The notes beneath the pieces are model-generated. The model did no database searches and was not told where the DNA came from. It saw nothing but the letters and a program-made list of their open reading frames with translations. A program made the translations under genes and the position numbers. Positions 26,201-34,433 of a stretch of DNA of 64,000 bases are shown here, one piece after another. The DNA comes from Atrina japonica. Its lineage: Eukaryota; Mollusca; Bivalvia; Pterioida; Pinnidae. Location: positions 1,676,501-1,740,500 of the forward strand of contig BROG01000073.1 in assembly GCA_030159075.1 (NCBI GenBank), in the 5' to 3' direction. Each line of letters starts with the position of its first letter. Positions within the stretch are counted from its first letter, which is position 1.

Positions 26201-27045
26201 TAATTTTTTTCTATGAAAACAGAAAAAAAAATGGAATTCACCAAAACTAAAAACAAAATTGAAGCAAATCTGAAATGGAAAATCACTGGCTCTATCGTTG
26301 GTGCTGATATATCAAGTGTCAATAACATCCACCCTTTACAGGGTCTCTTATGTCACAATCAATTAAATCTCAAATGATTGAAAATAATGCTTCAGATTCC
26401 AACTGCACTTTCAAAATATGCAGGGTGGAAATTAAGAAAAATTCCCCAGGAGCCAAATGGGTTCCTAAGTTTTAAATCCTGCGAGCCCACATTTAAGCTT
26501 AGGGCCCTTCATATTTACTTTAGTAAATTTTAACCAGTTTGTGAATTTTTTTTATTCAATCCAAATCCAGCTGTGAACGAATTCATGCATTTTGTTTGAG
26601 AAATTTATAAAAAAACAACATATCAACATCTTACAAAGGAAACACCCAGAAAACATTATTATAGAATACATAATAGGGATGGGACAGTTCAGGATTTTTT
26701 CAGTTCGATTCCTCTAACAGTTGACTTTTGGACTCCAAATGCAACCACAGAAGTATAAACACAATCTATAATGTATGTCAGTCAAATGGCACATATTTCT
26801 AACCCAAATATGAGACCCTGTGGTGTAACACAGCAGTATGTGGGTTCTAGTTCATATCTCTACCTTACACTGTATTACGTTTAATTTCACATCTGTATCC
26901 CTATACAGCAATGCATTTTCAAAATTAAACTGTCATATGAATTCTAAAATAAAATGACTAATAAATATGTGATCAACTATACCTGAACTTGAACCACTGT
27001 TGGATTCATTGCTTGCAAGTCTGTAACAAAAGTCTGTGTTGCCAT
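5532..27045 (-). CDS. RFX1/2/3: RFX1/2/3-family winged-helix transcription factor (whole CDS span, 15 coding exons)
   Basis: Joined minus-strand exons: 27045-26983, 24674-24554, 19907-19763, 16756-16672, 16401-16252, 15185-15004, 13760-13644, 13391-13157, 12761-12670, 12554-12400, 11833-11736, 10615-10466, 8820-8612, 7951-7798, 5894-5532. They total 2319 nt with compatible phases and GT-AG borders, giving about 772 residues; vertebrate RFX2/RFX3 are near 720-750. Residues 1-188 are Gln/Thr/Gly-rich (transactivation region), about 189-262 form the RFX winged helix ([11 protein letters not shown] through [10 protein letters not shown]), and about 350-650 hold the conserved B, C and dimerisation regions (for example [20 protein letters not shown]). 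RFX proteins are nuclear and bind X-boxes. The RFX2/3 branch drives ciliary genes, and invertebrates usually carry one gene for the RFX1/2/3 group. I infer ciliary control here. No frame damage is seen. Confidence 0.96.
6650..7735. repeat. 34-36-bp minisatellite in RFX intron 15
   Basis: The unit is roughly 'ACATAACTGTACTTGTGTAC' followed by 'AGACAGTATCACCT', repeated about 28-30 times with substitutions and small deletions. Homogenised sub-blocks occur at 6860-7010 and 7200-7410. The array fills most of the intron and stops about 60 nt from the exon 14 donor. The many short open frames inside it are repeat artefacts. Confidence 0.93.
7798..7951 (-). CDS. RFX1/2/3: RFX coding exon 14
   Basis: 154 nt with acceptor TTGTTTTAG|TTC and donor GAA|GTAAGA. 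It encodes [40 protein letters not shown] and [11 protein letters not shown], the highly conserved region D. A second possible donor 9 nt downstream (CAG|GTATCT) would add VRQ. GTAAGA is preferred because it preserves the MGE-F junction. Confidence 0.96.
8284..8635 (-). repeat. 39-bp tandem repeat that duplicates the exon 13 splice donor of RFX
   Basis: Nine copies of a 39-bp unit. On the minus strand each unit contains TTAAAGTGGTCATTTTACAG (exon end) directly followed by GTATGATGTAGTTGTA (intron start). Donor G positions are 8611, 8572, 8533, 8494, 8457, 8418, 8379, 8340 and 8301. All read AG|GTATGA except 8494, where GT has become GA; a 2-nt deletion separates 8494 from 8457. The source is the real exon-intron border, because the exon copy is in frame and conserved across RFX proteins. 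Confidence 0.95.
8612..8820 (-). CDS. RFX1/2/3: RFX coding exon 13, with tandemly duplicated 5' splice site
   Basis: The acceptor is GTTTTACAG|GAG. The exon encodes [20 protein letters not shown] through [15 protein letters not shown]. Family alignment ([15 protein letters not shown]) puts the end at TTTTACAG|GTATGA (8612/8611), which joins exon 14 in frame. The last 22 nt of the exon plus 17 nt of intron then repeat tandemly into the intron with period 39 (see the repeat at 8284-8635). Donors at 8572 and 8533 would each extend the protein by 13 residues (one [13 protein letters not shown] unit) without a stop. Confidence 0.94.
9763..10065. mobile_element. 303-bp TIR element (MITE) with 8-bp target duplication
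   Basis: Perfect 12-bp inverted termini AGAGATGCTAGT (9763-9774) and ACTAGCATCTCT (10054-10065) are flanked by identical 8-bp direct repeats ATAGCCGT (9755-9762 and 10066-10073). Eight-base duplications are typical of hAT (also P and Merlin) elements. The termini do not start CAG, so the superfamily is left open. It lies in RFX intron 13 and has no transposase. Confidence 0.85.
10466..10615 (-). CDS. RFX1/2/3: RFX coding exon 12 (dimerisation region)
   Basis: 150 nt, exactly 50 codons, with acceptor TTGTCAG|GTT and donor CAG|GTTTGT. It encodes [40 protein letters not shown] and [10 protein letters not shown], an almost unchanged copy of the extended dimerisation segment of RFX1-3. Confidence 0.97.
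11001..11207. mobile_element. 207-bp inverted-terminal element in RFX intron 12
   Basis: A 22-bp perfect inverted repeat starts TGTCCGTGAGGACGATGATT at 11001 and is mirrored at 11186-11207, with weaker complementarity continuing inward. The size and AT-rich core fit a MITE, or a long-stem hairpin once transcribed. No clear target duplication was found. Confidence 0.7.
11736..11833 (-). CDS. RFX1/2/3: RFX coding exon 11
   Basis: 98 nt with acceptor CTGCAG|GTT and donor AAG|GTATTT. It encodes [20 protein letters not shown] and [13 protein letters not shown], the conserved region C of RFX1-3. Confidence 0.96.
12400..12554 (-). CDS. RFX1/2/3: RFX coding exon 10
   Basis: 155 nt with acceptor ATTTCAG|AGC and donor CCAA|GTAAGT. 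It encodes [20 protein letters not shown] and [18 protein letters not shown], matching the conserved '[23 protein letters not shown]' block. Confidence 0.96.
12670..12761 (-). CDS. RFX1/2/3: RFX coding exon 9
   Basis: 92 nt with acceptor ATTTCAG|GCA and donor TTAAC|GTATGT. It encodes [20 protein letters not shown] and [10 protein letters not shown], the conserved 'FxxIExLWxxFWR' helix of region B. Confidence 0.95.
13157..13391 (-). CDS. RFX1/2/3: RFX coding exon 8
   Basis: 235 nt with acceptor GTGACAG|ATT and donor GAG|GTTGGT. It holds a Ser/Gly/Pro/Gln-rich linker with a QQQQHQQ run, then [20 protein letters not shown], which matches the LPEGVSLxDVxxLxxLYREHCE start of the conserved B region. 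Confidence 0.93.
13644..13760 (-). CDS. RFX1/2/3: RFX coding exon 7 (end of DNA-binding domain)
   Basis: 117 nt with acceptor ATTTCAG|GGG and donor AAAAG|GTCAGT. It begins [19 protein letters not shown], the wing and C-terminal part of the RFX domain (KYHYYGIR is near-invariant), followed by a less conserved linker ending [10 protein letters not shown]. Confidence 0.95.
13912..13957. other. Perfect 20-bp hairpin with 6-nt loop in RFX intron 7
   Basis: AGATTTTCATCTTCAAACAT at 13912-13931 is exactly complementary to 13938-13957, with loop CCACAA. It is AT-rich and sits 10 bp from the left end of the TIR element at 13967. It is too short for a standard pre-miRNA stem and may be the footprint of an inverted-repeat insertion. 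Confidence 0.75.
13967..14961. mobile_element. About 1-kb element with 14-bp imperfect TIRs (RFX intron 7)
   Basis: TCAGTCTACGCCAA at 13967-13980 faces TTGGCATAGACTGA at 14948-14961 (13 of 14 positions complementary). The interior holds a (TA)n tract (14214-14279) and no open transposase frame. No convincing target duplication was found, so the boundaries are tentative. Confidence 0.5.
14214..14279. repeat. (TA)n microsatellite
   Basis: About 33 uninterrupted TA dinucleotides inside RFX intron 7, within the putative TIR element. Confidence 0.98.
15004..15185 (-). CDS. RFX1/2/3: RFX coding exon 6 (winged-helix DNA-binding domain, first part)
   Basis: 182 nt with acceptor CCATCAG|GTT and donor ACAAG|GTATGT. 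It encodes [40 protein letters not shown] and [19 protein letters not shown], which make up most of the RFX winged helix. The basic LRTRRLGTR wing and recognition segment is intact. This exon is the strongest evidence for the family. Confidence 0.97.
15580..16090. repeat. Probable dispersed repeat in RFX intron 6
   Basis: The sequence has the style of an old mollusc interspersed repeat: 'ATGACCTTTGACCCTGAAAC', 'CCCTATGGCCCCATTTTGAT' and 'TTGGTTGAAATCTGTCC'-like phrases. No copy of the same length is present in this window, so the assignment rests on general appearance only. Confidence 0.35.
16252..16401 (-). CDS. RFX1/2/3: RFX coding exon 5
   Basis: 150 nt, exactly 50 codons, with acceptor ATTCTAG|GTT and donor ACA|GTAGGT. 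It encodes VATGITQLG, then [13 protein letters not shown] and the TTRASPAT lead-in to the DNA-binding domain. The SPAT-to-VQWL junction with the next exon matches RFX1-3 proteins. Confidence 0.92.
16672..16756 (-). CDS. RFX1/2/3: RFX coding exon 4
   Basis: 85 nt with acceptor TTAAACAG|G and donor CAG|GTACTT (phase 0). It encodes a Tyr/Thr/Gly/Gln-rich linker ([20 protein letters not shown]). Such linkers vary among RFX paralogues and are poorly conserved. Confidence 0.85.
16757..19762 (-). other. RFX intron 4: apart from one dispersed repeat, nothing recognised
   Basis: About 3 kb of AT-rich intron. Apart from the repeat near 18150-18560, no open frame with family resemblance, RNA gene or terminal-repeat structure was found. 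Confidence 0.55.
18150..18560. repeat. Dispersed repeat in RFX intron 4
   Basis: It begins with ACAAGAGTTGTCAGAAGACA-like sequence that recurs at about 34435, then runs through repeated 'AAGGTCAAAGT(C/T)' phrases (18290-18440). No coding content. It is probably an interspersed element of unknown class. Confidence 0.5.
19763..19907 (-). CDS. RFX1/2/3: RFX coding exon 3
   Basis: 145 nt with acceptor ATTACAG|CC. It encodes '[19 protein letters not shown]', matching the VYPAQVQYVEGG block of RFX1-3. The 3' end is placed at AAAT|GTACGA because only that donor restores the frame of the next exon; it is not a strong donor. Read-through instead runs to an in-frame stop at 19699-19701, so a truncated isoform is possible. 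Confidence 0.8.
19998..24318. mobile_element. 4.3-kb piggyBac-like element in RFX intron 3
   Basis: The ends are CCCTTTCAATAC (19998-20009) and GTATTGAAAGGG (24307-24318), perfect 12-bp inverted repeats starting CCCTTT. Each end abuts a TTAA (19994-19997 and 24319-24322), the target-site signature of piggyBac transposons. An acidic open stretch at about 23795-23960 ([20 protein letters not shown]) resembles the N-terminal region of piggyBac transposases, but no DDD catalytic core is readable, so the copy is non-autonomous or ruined. A second inverted subterminal block (GAGCTGGGGTTGCTAGTATT near 22563, against 20018-20037) suggests internal rearrangement or nesting. Confidence 0.75.
22980..23640 (-). 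repeat. Segment homologous to the interior of the 57870-58917 element, inverted
   Basis: Blocks such as 'ATTTTATTGACAATTCAACA', 'CTCATGCCCGAAAATGTCAC', 'CTTGCAGTTTATGATAGAAG' and 'GATGCATTTACATTTAA' match the reverse complement of about 58060-58760 with scattered differences. The terminal CAGGG repeats of that element are not found here, so this is a truncated copy nested in the piggyBac-like element, or a module shared by both. Confidence 0.6.
24554..24674 (-). CDS. RFX1/2/3: RFX coding exon 2
   Basis: 121 nt with acceptor TTTATACAG|AAT and donor ACAA|GTAAGT (end phase 1). It encodes a Gln/Ser/Thr-rich low-complexity stretch ([19 protein letters not shown]) typical of the RFX activation region. 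Confidence 0.88.
24675..26982 (-). other. RFX intron 2: no gene recognised
   Basis: 2.3 kb of AT-rich sequence without a recognisable exon, RNA gene or well-bounded repeat. A short A-run lies near 25871. Confidence 0.6.
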
Positions 27046-27057
27046 GCTTTATAGGAT
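26983..27057 (-). CDS. RFX1/2/3: RFX coding exon 1 (start codon)
   Basis: The acceptor (poly-T then TAG, exon from 27057) precedes 12 nt of 5' UTR and the ATG at 27045-27043. The peptide is [21 protein letters not shown], opening the Gln-rich N-terminus. The donor is CAG|GTATAG, phase 0. The MATQ start fits the metazoan RFX1-3 N-terminus, and no in-frame ATG lies upstream in the exon. Confidence 0.88.
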
Positions 27058-27723
27058 CTAAAAAAAAAAAAGATATTTGATGACAACATTTTTTTTCTTG
27101 TTCTCATATTTATAAATATAGATTTTTCAGATCAAGGTCCATCAAATTTCAAACAGTTTCGCTGTCATTGTCTACTCCTCCTTTGGCCTCAGTCAATATT
27201 GTTTTCGTACTCCATAAATTATCATATCAAACCAAAAATAGTGCAATATTTATATAGTATTATTTTCAACTTTCTCATTAAACATTAAAAATTGTGAATA
27301 ATTTTTTTTCTTTATACGTCCTGGTGGGAAGCTTAATGTCCCTGAAAATCAACCTCCTAAAACACAAATTTTCTCGTAAAATTTGCTTCTGTCATCAGAA
27401 ATGTTATTACATCTTGGTCTCAAAATATATTGTAATGTACTTCAACAACAACAACAACAAATTATTATTATTTTATTTAGAATGATAATTAAACATGTAA
27501 GGCATTTACCTCAGGGTCTAAATTGTCACAAAGCACATGTAATGGCAGACATACTGCCAGAGGTAGTGTAAAGGAACCAGACCGGACTGGTATTTAAATA
27601 ATGGAAACTTAATTTTTTTTAATCATAAACGAAATTGTTACGTATTATTCAACTGGTTTGTGTATAAACTTGCAAAATTTATACAATATATATTAAAAAG
27701 ACAAGCAGTTGGCTAAGTAATTA

Positions 27724-27963
27724 TTTGTTTGTTTATTGTTGTTTAACATCCCACTCAAGAATTTTTCTTTGAGACTTCACCAAATGCCTGTGAACGGCTT
27801 TAAATTTTGGCCTATGCTCGGCACTTAGGGCCATTGAGCAGTGAGGTTTCTTTAACATGCCAACTCCTACTGTAACACAGGACCTCAGGAAACTGACCTG
27901 CCGTCGGCTGGACTTGGAACTCACGACATAACAATCAAGAGCTACCGACCGAGTTGGGCTGGC
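27724..27963 (-). mobile_element. tRNA-derived SINE with 15-bp target duplication (RFX intron 1)
   Basis: Same family as the copy at 903. The tail (TTTGTTTGTTTATTGTTGTT) is at the left, the body has 'TTTTGGCCTATGCTCGGCAC', and the tRNA-like head is at the right. A perfect 15-bp duplication TTGGCTAAGTAATTA flanks it (27709-27723 and 27964-27978), which indicates LINE-type target-primed insertion and a fairly recent origin. Confidence 0.92.
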
Positions 27964-28336
27964 TTGGCTAAGTAATTAAACATTCAGAAGTCATAAAAAC
28001 TTTGATTAAAAACCTCTTGCTACAAAATTAAAAATCTCCAGTTGTGGCATAGTAGTTAAACCGATTTCTGTCACATGTATGCCTTAATACACATGTAAAA
28101 AGACTGGCTCGGAAGACTCAACAATGATATTATACATGGCATAATGTCATGTAAATTCAAACAAAAAGTGTAATTGTAACTGCAAAAAAAGCTTGCAAAA
28201 TGTAAAATAAAGAATTAAAAACAATTCTGTATTAATTTAATACCTGAAATTGAAAAGTGAACTTAAAAGTGTCCCAAAATTTAGCGAATATTTGTCCAAG
28301 AAAAAATTCCAGAATGACCTCCGAAAAATAAGGCAT

Positions 28337-29482
28337 AGTGTTGAATCTAGAGCAACATAGCATGGCGGTGCGCCATGCCCTTTTTTTGAAACGCCATGCC
28401 CTTTTTCATGATGTCAATCGCAAATAACGCCCCCCCCCCCCATCAATTCATTGTTTACTCTGTTATCTGTTAATTTCACAAAATACCCGTGTCAAGACTG
28501 TATATTTCATGGTTAATCAGTTTAAATAGCCTCAGGTTATCACCCGATATAGGGCAGTCAAACAACTCATGTGGTTGGGAATATCGACAAACTCGCTGAA
28601 TTTCCGCTATTTTCAAATGGCTAGAAAATTGAATGTATATACGTAAAATGTTTGTAAAAATATATGTACAAGCAAATGTTTTATTTCAAAAATATCCCAT
28701 TAAAGAAGGTTACATGCTTGAATTTGTCGTTTGAAGCAAGCTCTAGTTCCCGAGTGGGAAAATAAATTGTGTCAATGGACACGTTGATTTTAAACCGATT
28801 CACGCAAATTGCTTATAGTTGCCTGTTGTACGAAGTACTAATATACATGTACATATGTAGGAATTCACCAAGGACTTTTTTAAGCCATAATCGCTGTGAA
28901 AATACCGAAAATGGGAATAAACCGCCAAGTCTTCTGCCAAATCCAAACGCAAATTTGTTCTCCGACTTTATGTCACACTACTCCCGGAATTCTCATGACT
29001 TTTCCTTTCCTATGTGATACAGTGAGGAAAAATTCAAATAGGACTAAATCTAACAAATTTGTTGAATTTATTAAGATAATTTAAGCATGACAATTGATTA
29101 CCAATTTAGGAAATAATTTTTGTCACAAACGAAAGTGTAAATTATGTATCAAATATTTAACTTGAGACATTTACTAGTTTGCTTTAATTAGACTAATTTC
29201 ACAATTATTTTTTTTAGATTCCTATATAATATATATATTTCTGGATTGGCAAAAAAAAAAATGTCAGTCCAAGGCTAGCCTTTGTGTCCCTTTTTTCATT
29301 GAAAAAAATAATTCTATTTCTAGAATAACTCTTGTTTTTTTAAAAAACATTTTTAAATGCACACGTTCTAGTGCAGGTGCCTTCAAAACCAATTTATGTG
29401 TTTAATGTGCCATTTCAAACTGAAATTGTGTGCCCTTTCACACTGATTTTGTGTGCTCTTTTCAGATCATAGATTCAACACT
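28337..29482. mobile_element. About 1.15-kb hAT-like TIR element in RFX intron 1
   Basis: AGTGTTGAATCTA (28337-28349) is mirrored perfectly by TAGATTCAACACT (29470-29482). The flanking octamers TAAGGCAT and GATGGCAT agree at 6 of 8 positions, consistent with an aged 8-bp hAT duplication. Next to the left end, 'CGCCATGCCCTTTTT' is repeated in tandem and may be a subterminal binding repeat. No transposase frame is present. Confidence 0.6.
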
Positions 29483-31153
29483 GATGGCATGTATGTATTC
29501 TGGACTTTTTCTATATATTATCCACAGGGCTGAAATTTTTAACCCATTCTCAATGCAAAATGCATGTATTATTCCCCAATTTGATGAAAAATTTGTTGAG
29601 CTCTTGACAGTAATGAAAAACAATAATGTAAGGGGAAATGCATTTAGATTTCCATGTGCTCACCAAATTTTTTCCAATATGCTACAAATACACGTTAAAT
29701 TTCCCAATTGTGTTGCCAACGGCATTTTCCCAAAATAGACAGAAAAAGGCCTGGAAATCTCTGCCAAGATAATGACAAAACAAAAAAGTAGAAGAAAGAA
29801 ATGGTCCTGATATAGATCTAGATCATCTATATTTTCTTTGTACTGCGTTACCTATGACTGTCTCATTTTTTCTATCAAGAAAAGTCACTTTATCAGGGGT
29901 TGTGCTGGGCTTTGCCAAAGTCGCAAATGACAATTTTTTATATCAACTGGCGACAAAAACTTGCCTCTGGTAATATTTCTGGTGCCTCCATTAGATGGTA
30001 GGTTTAAGTCATCTAAGTTACATAAGTCATTTATACCATGAAAATGGTCAGGAACACAGACTGATAGTAATAACCCCTATTTATTGATTAATGCCAATAA
30101 ACCACACAGAGGTGTAATTATCATTCAGATGAGTGCTAGGGGTATTACACAAAGATCTGTAGTGGTCAGGTAAATGATTGTACAGATAAAGTGATTAAAT
30201 TAAACCTGTATATTTAGACTTCCACACCTATAATCACTATCTATATATGTTTTGTCCACTAAGCAGACTTATAATATCAACATAATTAATGCTATATGCT
30301 AAATTCCTGCAGCTTGTATATCAATCCTGAATTATTTTAATTAAAATATTTAACTGAGAAACATTGAAGCGAGATCGTGGTGTTTTCTATGTCATTCGCA
30401 CTTCACACCATTAACCTATACAGTGTTATGGATGCATATTAAAATTGTGATGATTTCAATATAAAAAACGATTGTTTTATTTCAAATACATAATATTTTA
30501 AACACAGACACTAATATCTTAATATATGACTCATTGAAATGAATGAAATAAATTGATAGTAATGACAGTTAACACATTTATGTAACCTGAATACTTTTTT
30601 TATTGACTTTGAATCTTGCTCCAAAAATTGTAAACTCGAAACAGATTTTGACAACTGGCATTTTTTTGCGACACAAATTCTTCAACAAGTGCAACCCCTG
30701 CTTAATTCAAAGTAAAATATTTAAAAATAATTTGCAATTCACAATTCCATGTTGAGTTCAATAAATGTTTTCAAGCTAGCGTAAGAATAAAAGTAGTAAT
30801 AGTAAAAAAAATCCCTTCTGGGAACCTCATTTCAGTTGAAACTAATGTGAAAGGGTAAAATATTTACAAAGTCAAAAACAAAATTCCCAAACACTTGTAA
30901 AATCAACACTTTATTTCATGTATTTAGAGATTGAACACTATAATAAAAAAAAAAATAATAATAACAAGTCCCTTTACATGTAAAGACCTGTCTGCATCCT
31001 ATAAAAATTACATTGAAAGTTAATAAAAAGGATTTTGCTGATTAATTTGGCAATAAATTCGTTCTGTTCTTGGCAACAATACAGATAATAATGAAATAAA
31101 CCCATATTTGACCAAGATAACACGAATAACAACGTTATCTCTAAGGCTTTTGT

Positions 31154-31166
31154 GTTACTTAGCAAC
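31154..31166 (+). promoter_or_regulatory. Near-consensus X-box in RFX intron 1
   Basis: GTTACTTAGCAAC fits GTNRCC-N(0-3)-RGYAAC with a 1-nt spacer and one mismatch in the left half (T for C). It lies about 150 bp from the perfect site at 31311. Confidence 0.5.
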
Positions 31167-31310
31167 TGAACATTCCCCCGCAACACAGATTATACTCCAT
31201 GGCATTTCCTAAATGTGCTTCTTAAACTCATGGCTTCACAAATAAGAAATCAGAAGTTGTACAATAAAAATATATTCAGAGAAATGTAAAATAACAGAAA
31301 TACGATCGCT

Positions 31311-31324
31311 GTTACCATGGCAAC
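31311..31324 (+). promoter_or_regulatory. Consensus X-box (RFX binding site) in RFX intron 1
   Basis: GTTACCATGGCAAC fits the RFX consensus GTNRCC-N(0-3)-RGYAAC at every position, with a 2-nt spacer. It lies about 230 bp inside intron 1 from the inferred first exon of the RFX gene itself. Autoregulation is the natural inference; autorepression is known for human RFX1 and for the yeast relative Crt1. Confidence 0.75.
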
Positions 31325-31553
31325 AATACCCGTTTGCATGTCGCTATGCTGTAACTTGAAAACTCTATCACCTCATGGGGAATTTTATGATTTTAAAACG
31401 AATCGCCATTTTCAATTTTCCCGACTCACTCCCCACCACGCTAAATAAAACAATTAAATACAACAAAAATAGTAAAAACGACATGAAACACTTTATCATC
31501 AGTGAAGACTGATGTACTACAACTAAATGACCATGATGTAAAAGAAAAATCAC

Positions 31554-31690
31554 CTTAAACTTGTTGGTGGGTAACAGTCGTCACAGCTACGGTGGCTATG
31601 GCGTTTATTCCTACGGCAACTGTTGCCAGACTCTCGCGTCAGCACGAAAATGATATTGTTCCGCGCTATTTACCGGAAGTTATATTTTAT
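31554..31690 (-). promoter_or_regulatory. RFX1/2/3: Inferred RFX non-coding first exon and core promoter
   Basis: A minus-strand donor TTTAAG|GTGATT ends at 31554, upstream of the start-codon exon whose acceptor is at 27057. The region has higher CpG content than its surroundings, an ETS-type ACCGGAAGT (31672-31680) and an everted pair of RFX half-sites GGCAAC-T-GTTGCC (31615-31627). This is consistent with a TATA-less promoter. The exact start site and the splice to 27057 are inference. Confidence 0.5.
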
Positions 31691-31835
31691 AGTGTCTGTC
31701 GTGATTTGTTAATAACATTTTCTAAAATTCTTGCTTTTGCTCAAAGCAATAACACTTTGTTTGTATCAAAACATACAGAACATAATCTGTTTACTTAATA
31801 AGTAAAATATATTTTAGAATTATACTTTATGCCAG

Positions 31836-31930
31836 TATTTCCGGTTTTCAGTAAACAGTCACGAGACCGTAAACGAGGATGGTAGACAAAATGGCGGTAC
31901 GACATTGACTGCGAGTAGCGTCTTGACGAC
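31836..31930 (+). promoter_or_regulatory. Possible divergent promoter with YY1-like motif
   Basis: CAAAATGGCGG (31888-31898) matches the YY1-type promoter-proximal motif on the plus strand. A second ETS-like TTTCCGGTT lies near 31838, in a locally CpG-containing patch. No plus-strand coding exon was recognised downstream, so a divergent non-coding transcript or simply a broad RFX promoter are both possible. Confidence 0.35.
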
Positions 31931-32554
31931 TGTGGCATGTATTCGAATTAGCGTTTTATATTAAGAGAAAACGTCTTTTCTCTTTTGCATTTCGATTAAA
32001 ACATTCGTGTTTACTTTTTTTTTGTTATAGTGTCATTACTGATAAGTAAAGAGGACTTATTTATAAAGAGATGTTTTGTTTAGTTTCGATTGCGGTGCGA
32101 GATGTGTTTATGATGAGGCTCCCAAAAGGATTACGTCTTTGAAGTATGGTTGTCAGCACGACACACACGTTTAACAGTTTAGAAAATGTAGGGATTTATC
32201 ATATTTTTAATGAAAACTATGCAATTTAGATCAGAAATCTAGGCCTATAAATATAGAAAATAATTTTGAAGTTTAAATCCTGGAATAGACTCTAGTCTAC
32301 ATGTTTTGACCACACAATCAAACCTATGGCTATACTTTTATATGCTTCAGAAAATTTGGGCCCATTTAATGTTAATAATCAGATGATTCCTTCTTCTCAT
32401 CCAGGAGAACTAAATCTGGATTTTTGTTATAAGAATTACCATATGAACAACTACATGCCAAGTTCTGTAAATTTATATTTAGATATAGCATTCTAGGTAT
32501 GCACAGAAAAAGTGTAAATTTTGCATCATTATCTGAACTACAGATAGGTTTCCA

Positions 32555-33300
32555 TTGTACTATAACATTGTAAAATCTATGCTGAAATATTGTAATTGTC
32601 TACAGAATTTAACAGAATTACCATTATTATCTGATGCTTTTGTGCATTCCAAAGACTCACATAACCAAGGTAAAACAACTAAGTACATGTATTTTTCCAT
32701 AATAAAACTATTGAAAATTTTAATATTGAAGAAGACTGTGTGTCTGTCATCTAATAAAAGAACATTTGGTTTCATTTTAAATCAAACTATACACAAAAAA
32801 TATATAAACGATTGGAAAAATAATTGTGAAACACCTAAGTCTGGAAAATTAGATACTTATGCCTGCTAATTAAGAAGTATCTTAATGAAATAAAAACTTT
32901 CATTATAGAAAAGCATTCTGCAGGTTAAAAATACCATCACACATATTGTTCATAGAAACTGGAAGAAATATGATTATGAAGAGAAAATAGAATTTGTTGT
33001 AAATGTGAAAAAATGAGGTAGAAAATGACCATTTCTTAATCAAATGTGACAAATACCACAATGAGCGAAAAGAATTTTTTTATATCAAAAAAGTGAAAAA
33101 TTTTAACCATTTAAATGAGGATGAAAAGTTCTTCTACATAATAAACAATGAGGACAAAGATATTTTATATTATTTCTGTAAATTTTGACATCATCTTCCT
33201 TAAAGGTTATCTAAAATCTAACATGTATCTAAAGTATGTCTCCTGCATGATGGCCCTTTGATAAAAAATGAATGGAATAAAACATATTCTATTCTATCAC
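32555..33300 (+). mobile_element. 3' end of a non-LTR retrotransposon (LINE), decayed
   Basis: Plus-strand frames joined by shifts show 'WKNNCETPKSGKLDTYA', then a segment reading like 'LKISSHILFIETGR', a CxCxKNEVENDHFLIKC-type zinc-knuckle and 'KYHNERKEFF', then 'LNEDEKFFYIINNEDKDILY'. This is the usual C-terminal tail after the RT of many mollusc and cnidarian LINEs. It ends with AATAAAACATATTCTATTCT-like 3' sequence. Only the last ~0.7 kb is present (5' truncation), with frameshifts. Confidence 0.65.
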
Positions 33301-34430
33301 TTTGACTGACCAGAAATTCTGTACGAACGGTGAATGTCAGTTTGGAGCCATAATTGCATCTCTCCGTCCTGTGTCCACCCAACATTGCTTGTATGCTTTT
33401 AAATCCGAACACCAAGTGCTATTAATTACCAGTTTTTTTTTCCGCAATAGACTATAGATCTGTATTTAAAATCATTTTGTTACTAGATCTACATCTATCA
33501 TCTTGCCAAAAGTTTAGAATCTACAGACTTCATGCTCATTATTCTGTAATACAATGTACATTTACTATATTTTTCATATATATGTGAAACCACCACATTT
33601 GCCCCCCCAAAATATTGTGAAGCCATTTCCAATTGCATTTGAATAGAATTTTCATCGTTAAACTTTTGTTTCACAGTTTAATTTCTTATTTGGATGCAGT
33701 TTTTTAATTTGTAATCTACAAAATTTGGCAATTAAAAAACAAATAAGATATCACAATTTCACTTACCCAAATAGGGATTTTTCATCACAAAAATTGATCA
33801 TCATGTTTAAATAAATAAATCTTTTATTGTCCAATTCAGAAAATTAAAATCAAAATATATAATTCAAATCTTTGTCTGACAGTGAAAATTTTCTATTCAA
33901 ATGTGATATGAAATAGCTTTAAAATATATTGTAAAAATATTATAAAAATTGTAATCTCAGTTTTATATGAAATACATAGCAAAATATAATGATAATGTCT
34001 GTAAACTTTTGGCAACTCTGTATATCTAGAAATCTATAAACTATATTAATTTCTAAATTAATCGATCAAGGATTATTTTCAATTGATAACTTAATTAAAC
34101 TACTGTCGGTGATATATATTACCTGATGTTTCATTGTATTATTATTAATCCATATAACCTGGTGGGGTGGAGTATTGTGAACCCATTTTTGACCTGGACA
34201 AGTTTAAATTTTAGGTAAATAAAGTATAAAGTTAAAATTACACTGACTAGAGTAATCGCCCCTACTTGTCACCATACACGAGAGTATCCAGTGAGGAATA
34301 AAACGTTTTTCCCGTGCAGTTTGACATAACCGAAAAGTTAGTAGAATCATCCGTATGATAATCGAAAGGTTACTCTGCCCTGCCATCTTATGTGAATCCG
34401 ACAATAGTATATAGTATTGCAGGCTATAAA
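33300..34430. other. Intergenic, nothing recognised
   Basis: AT-rich sequence with no exon, RNA gene or bounded repeat that I can support. Confidence 0.5.
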
Positions 34431-34433
34431 AAA

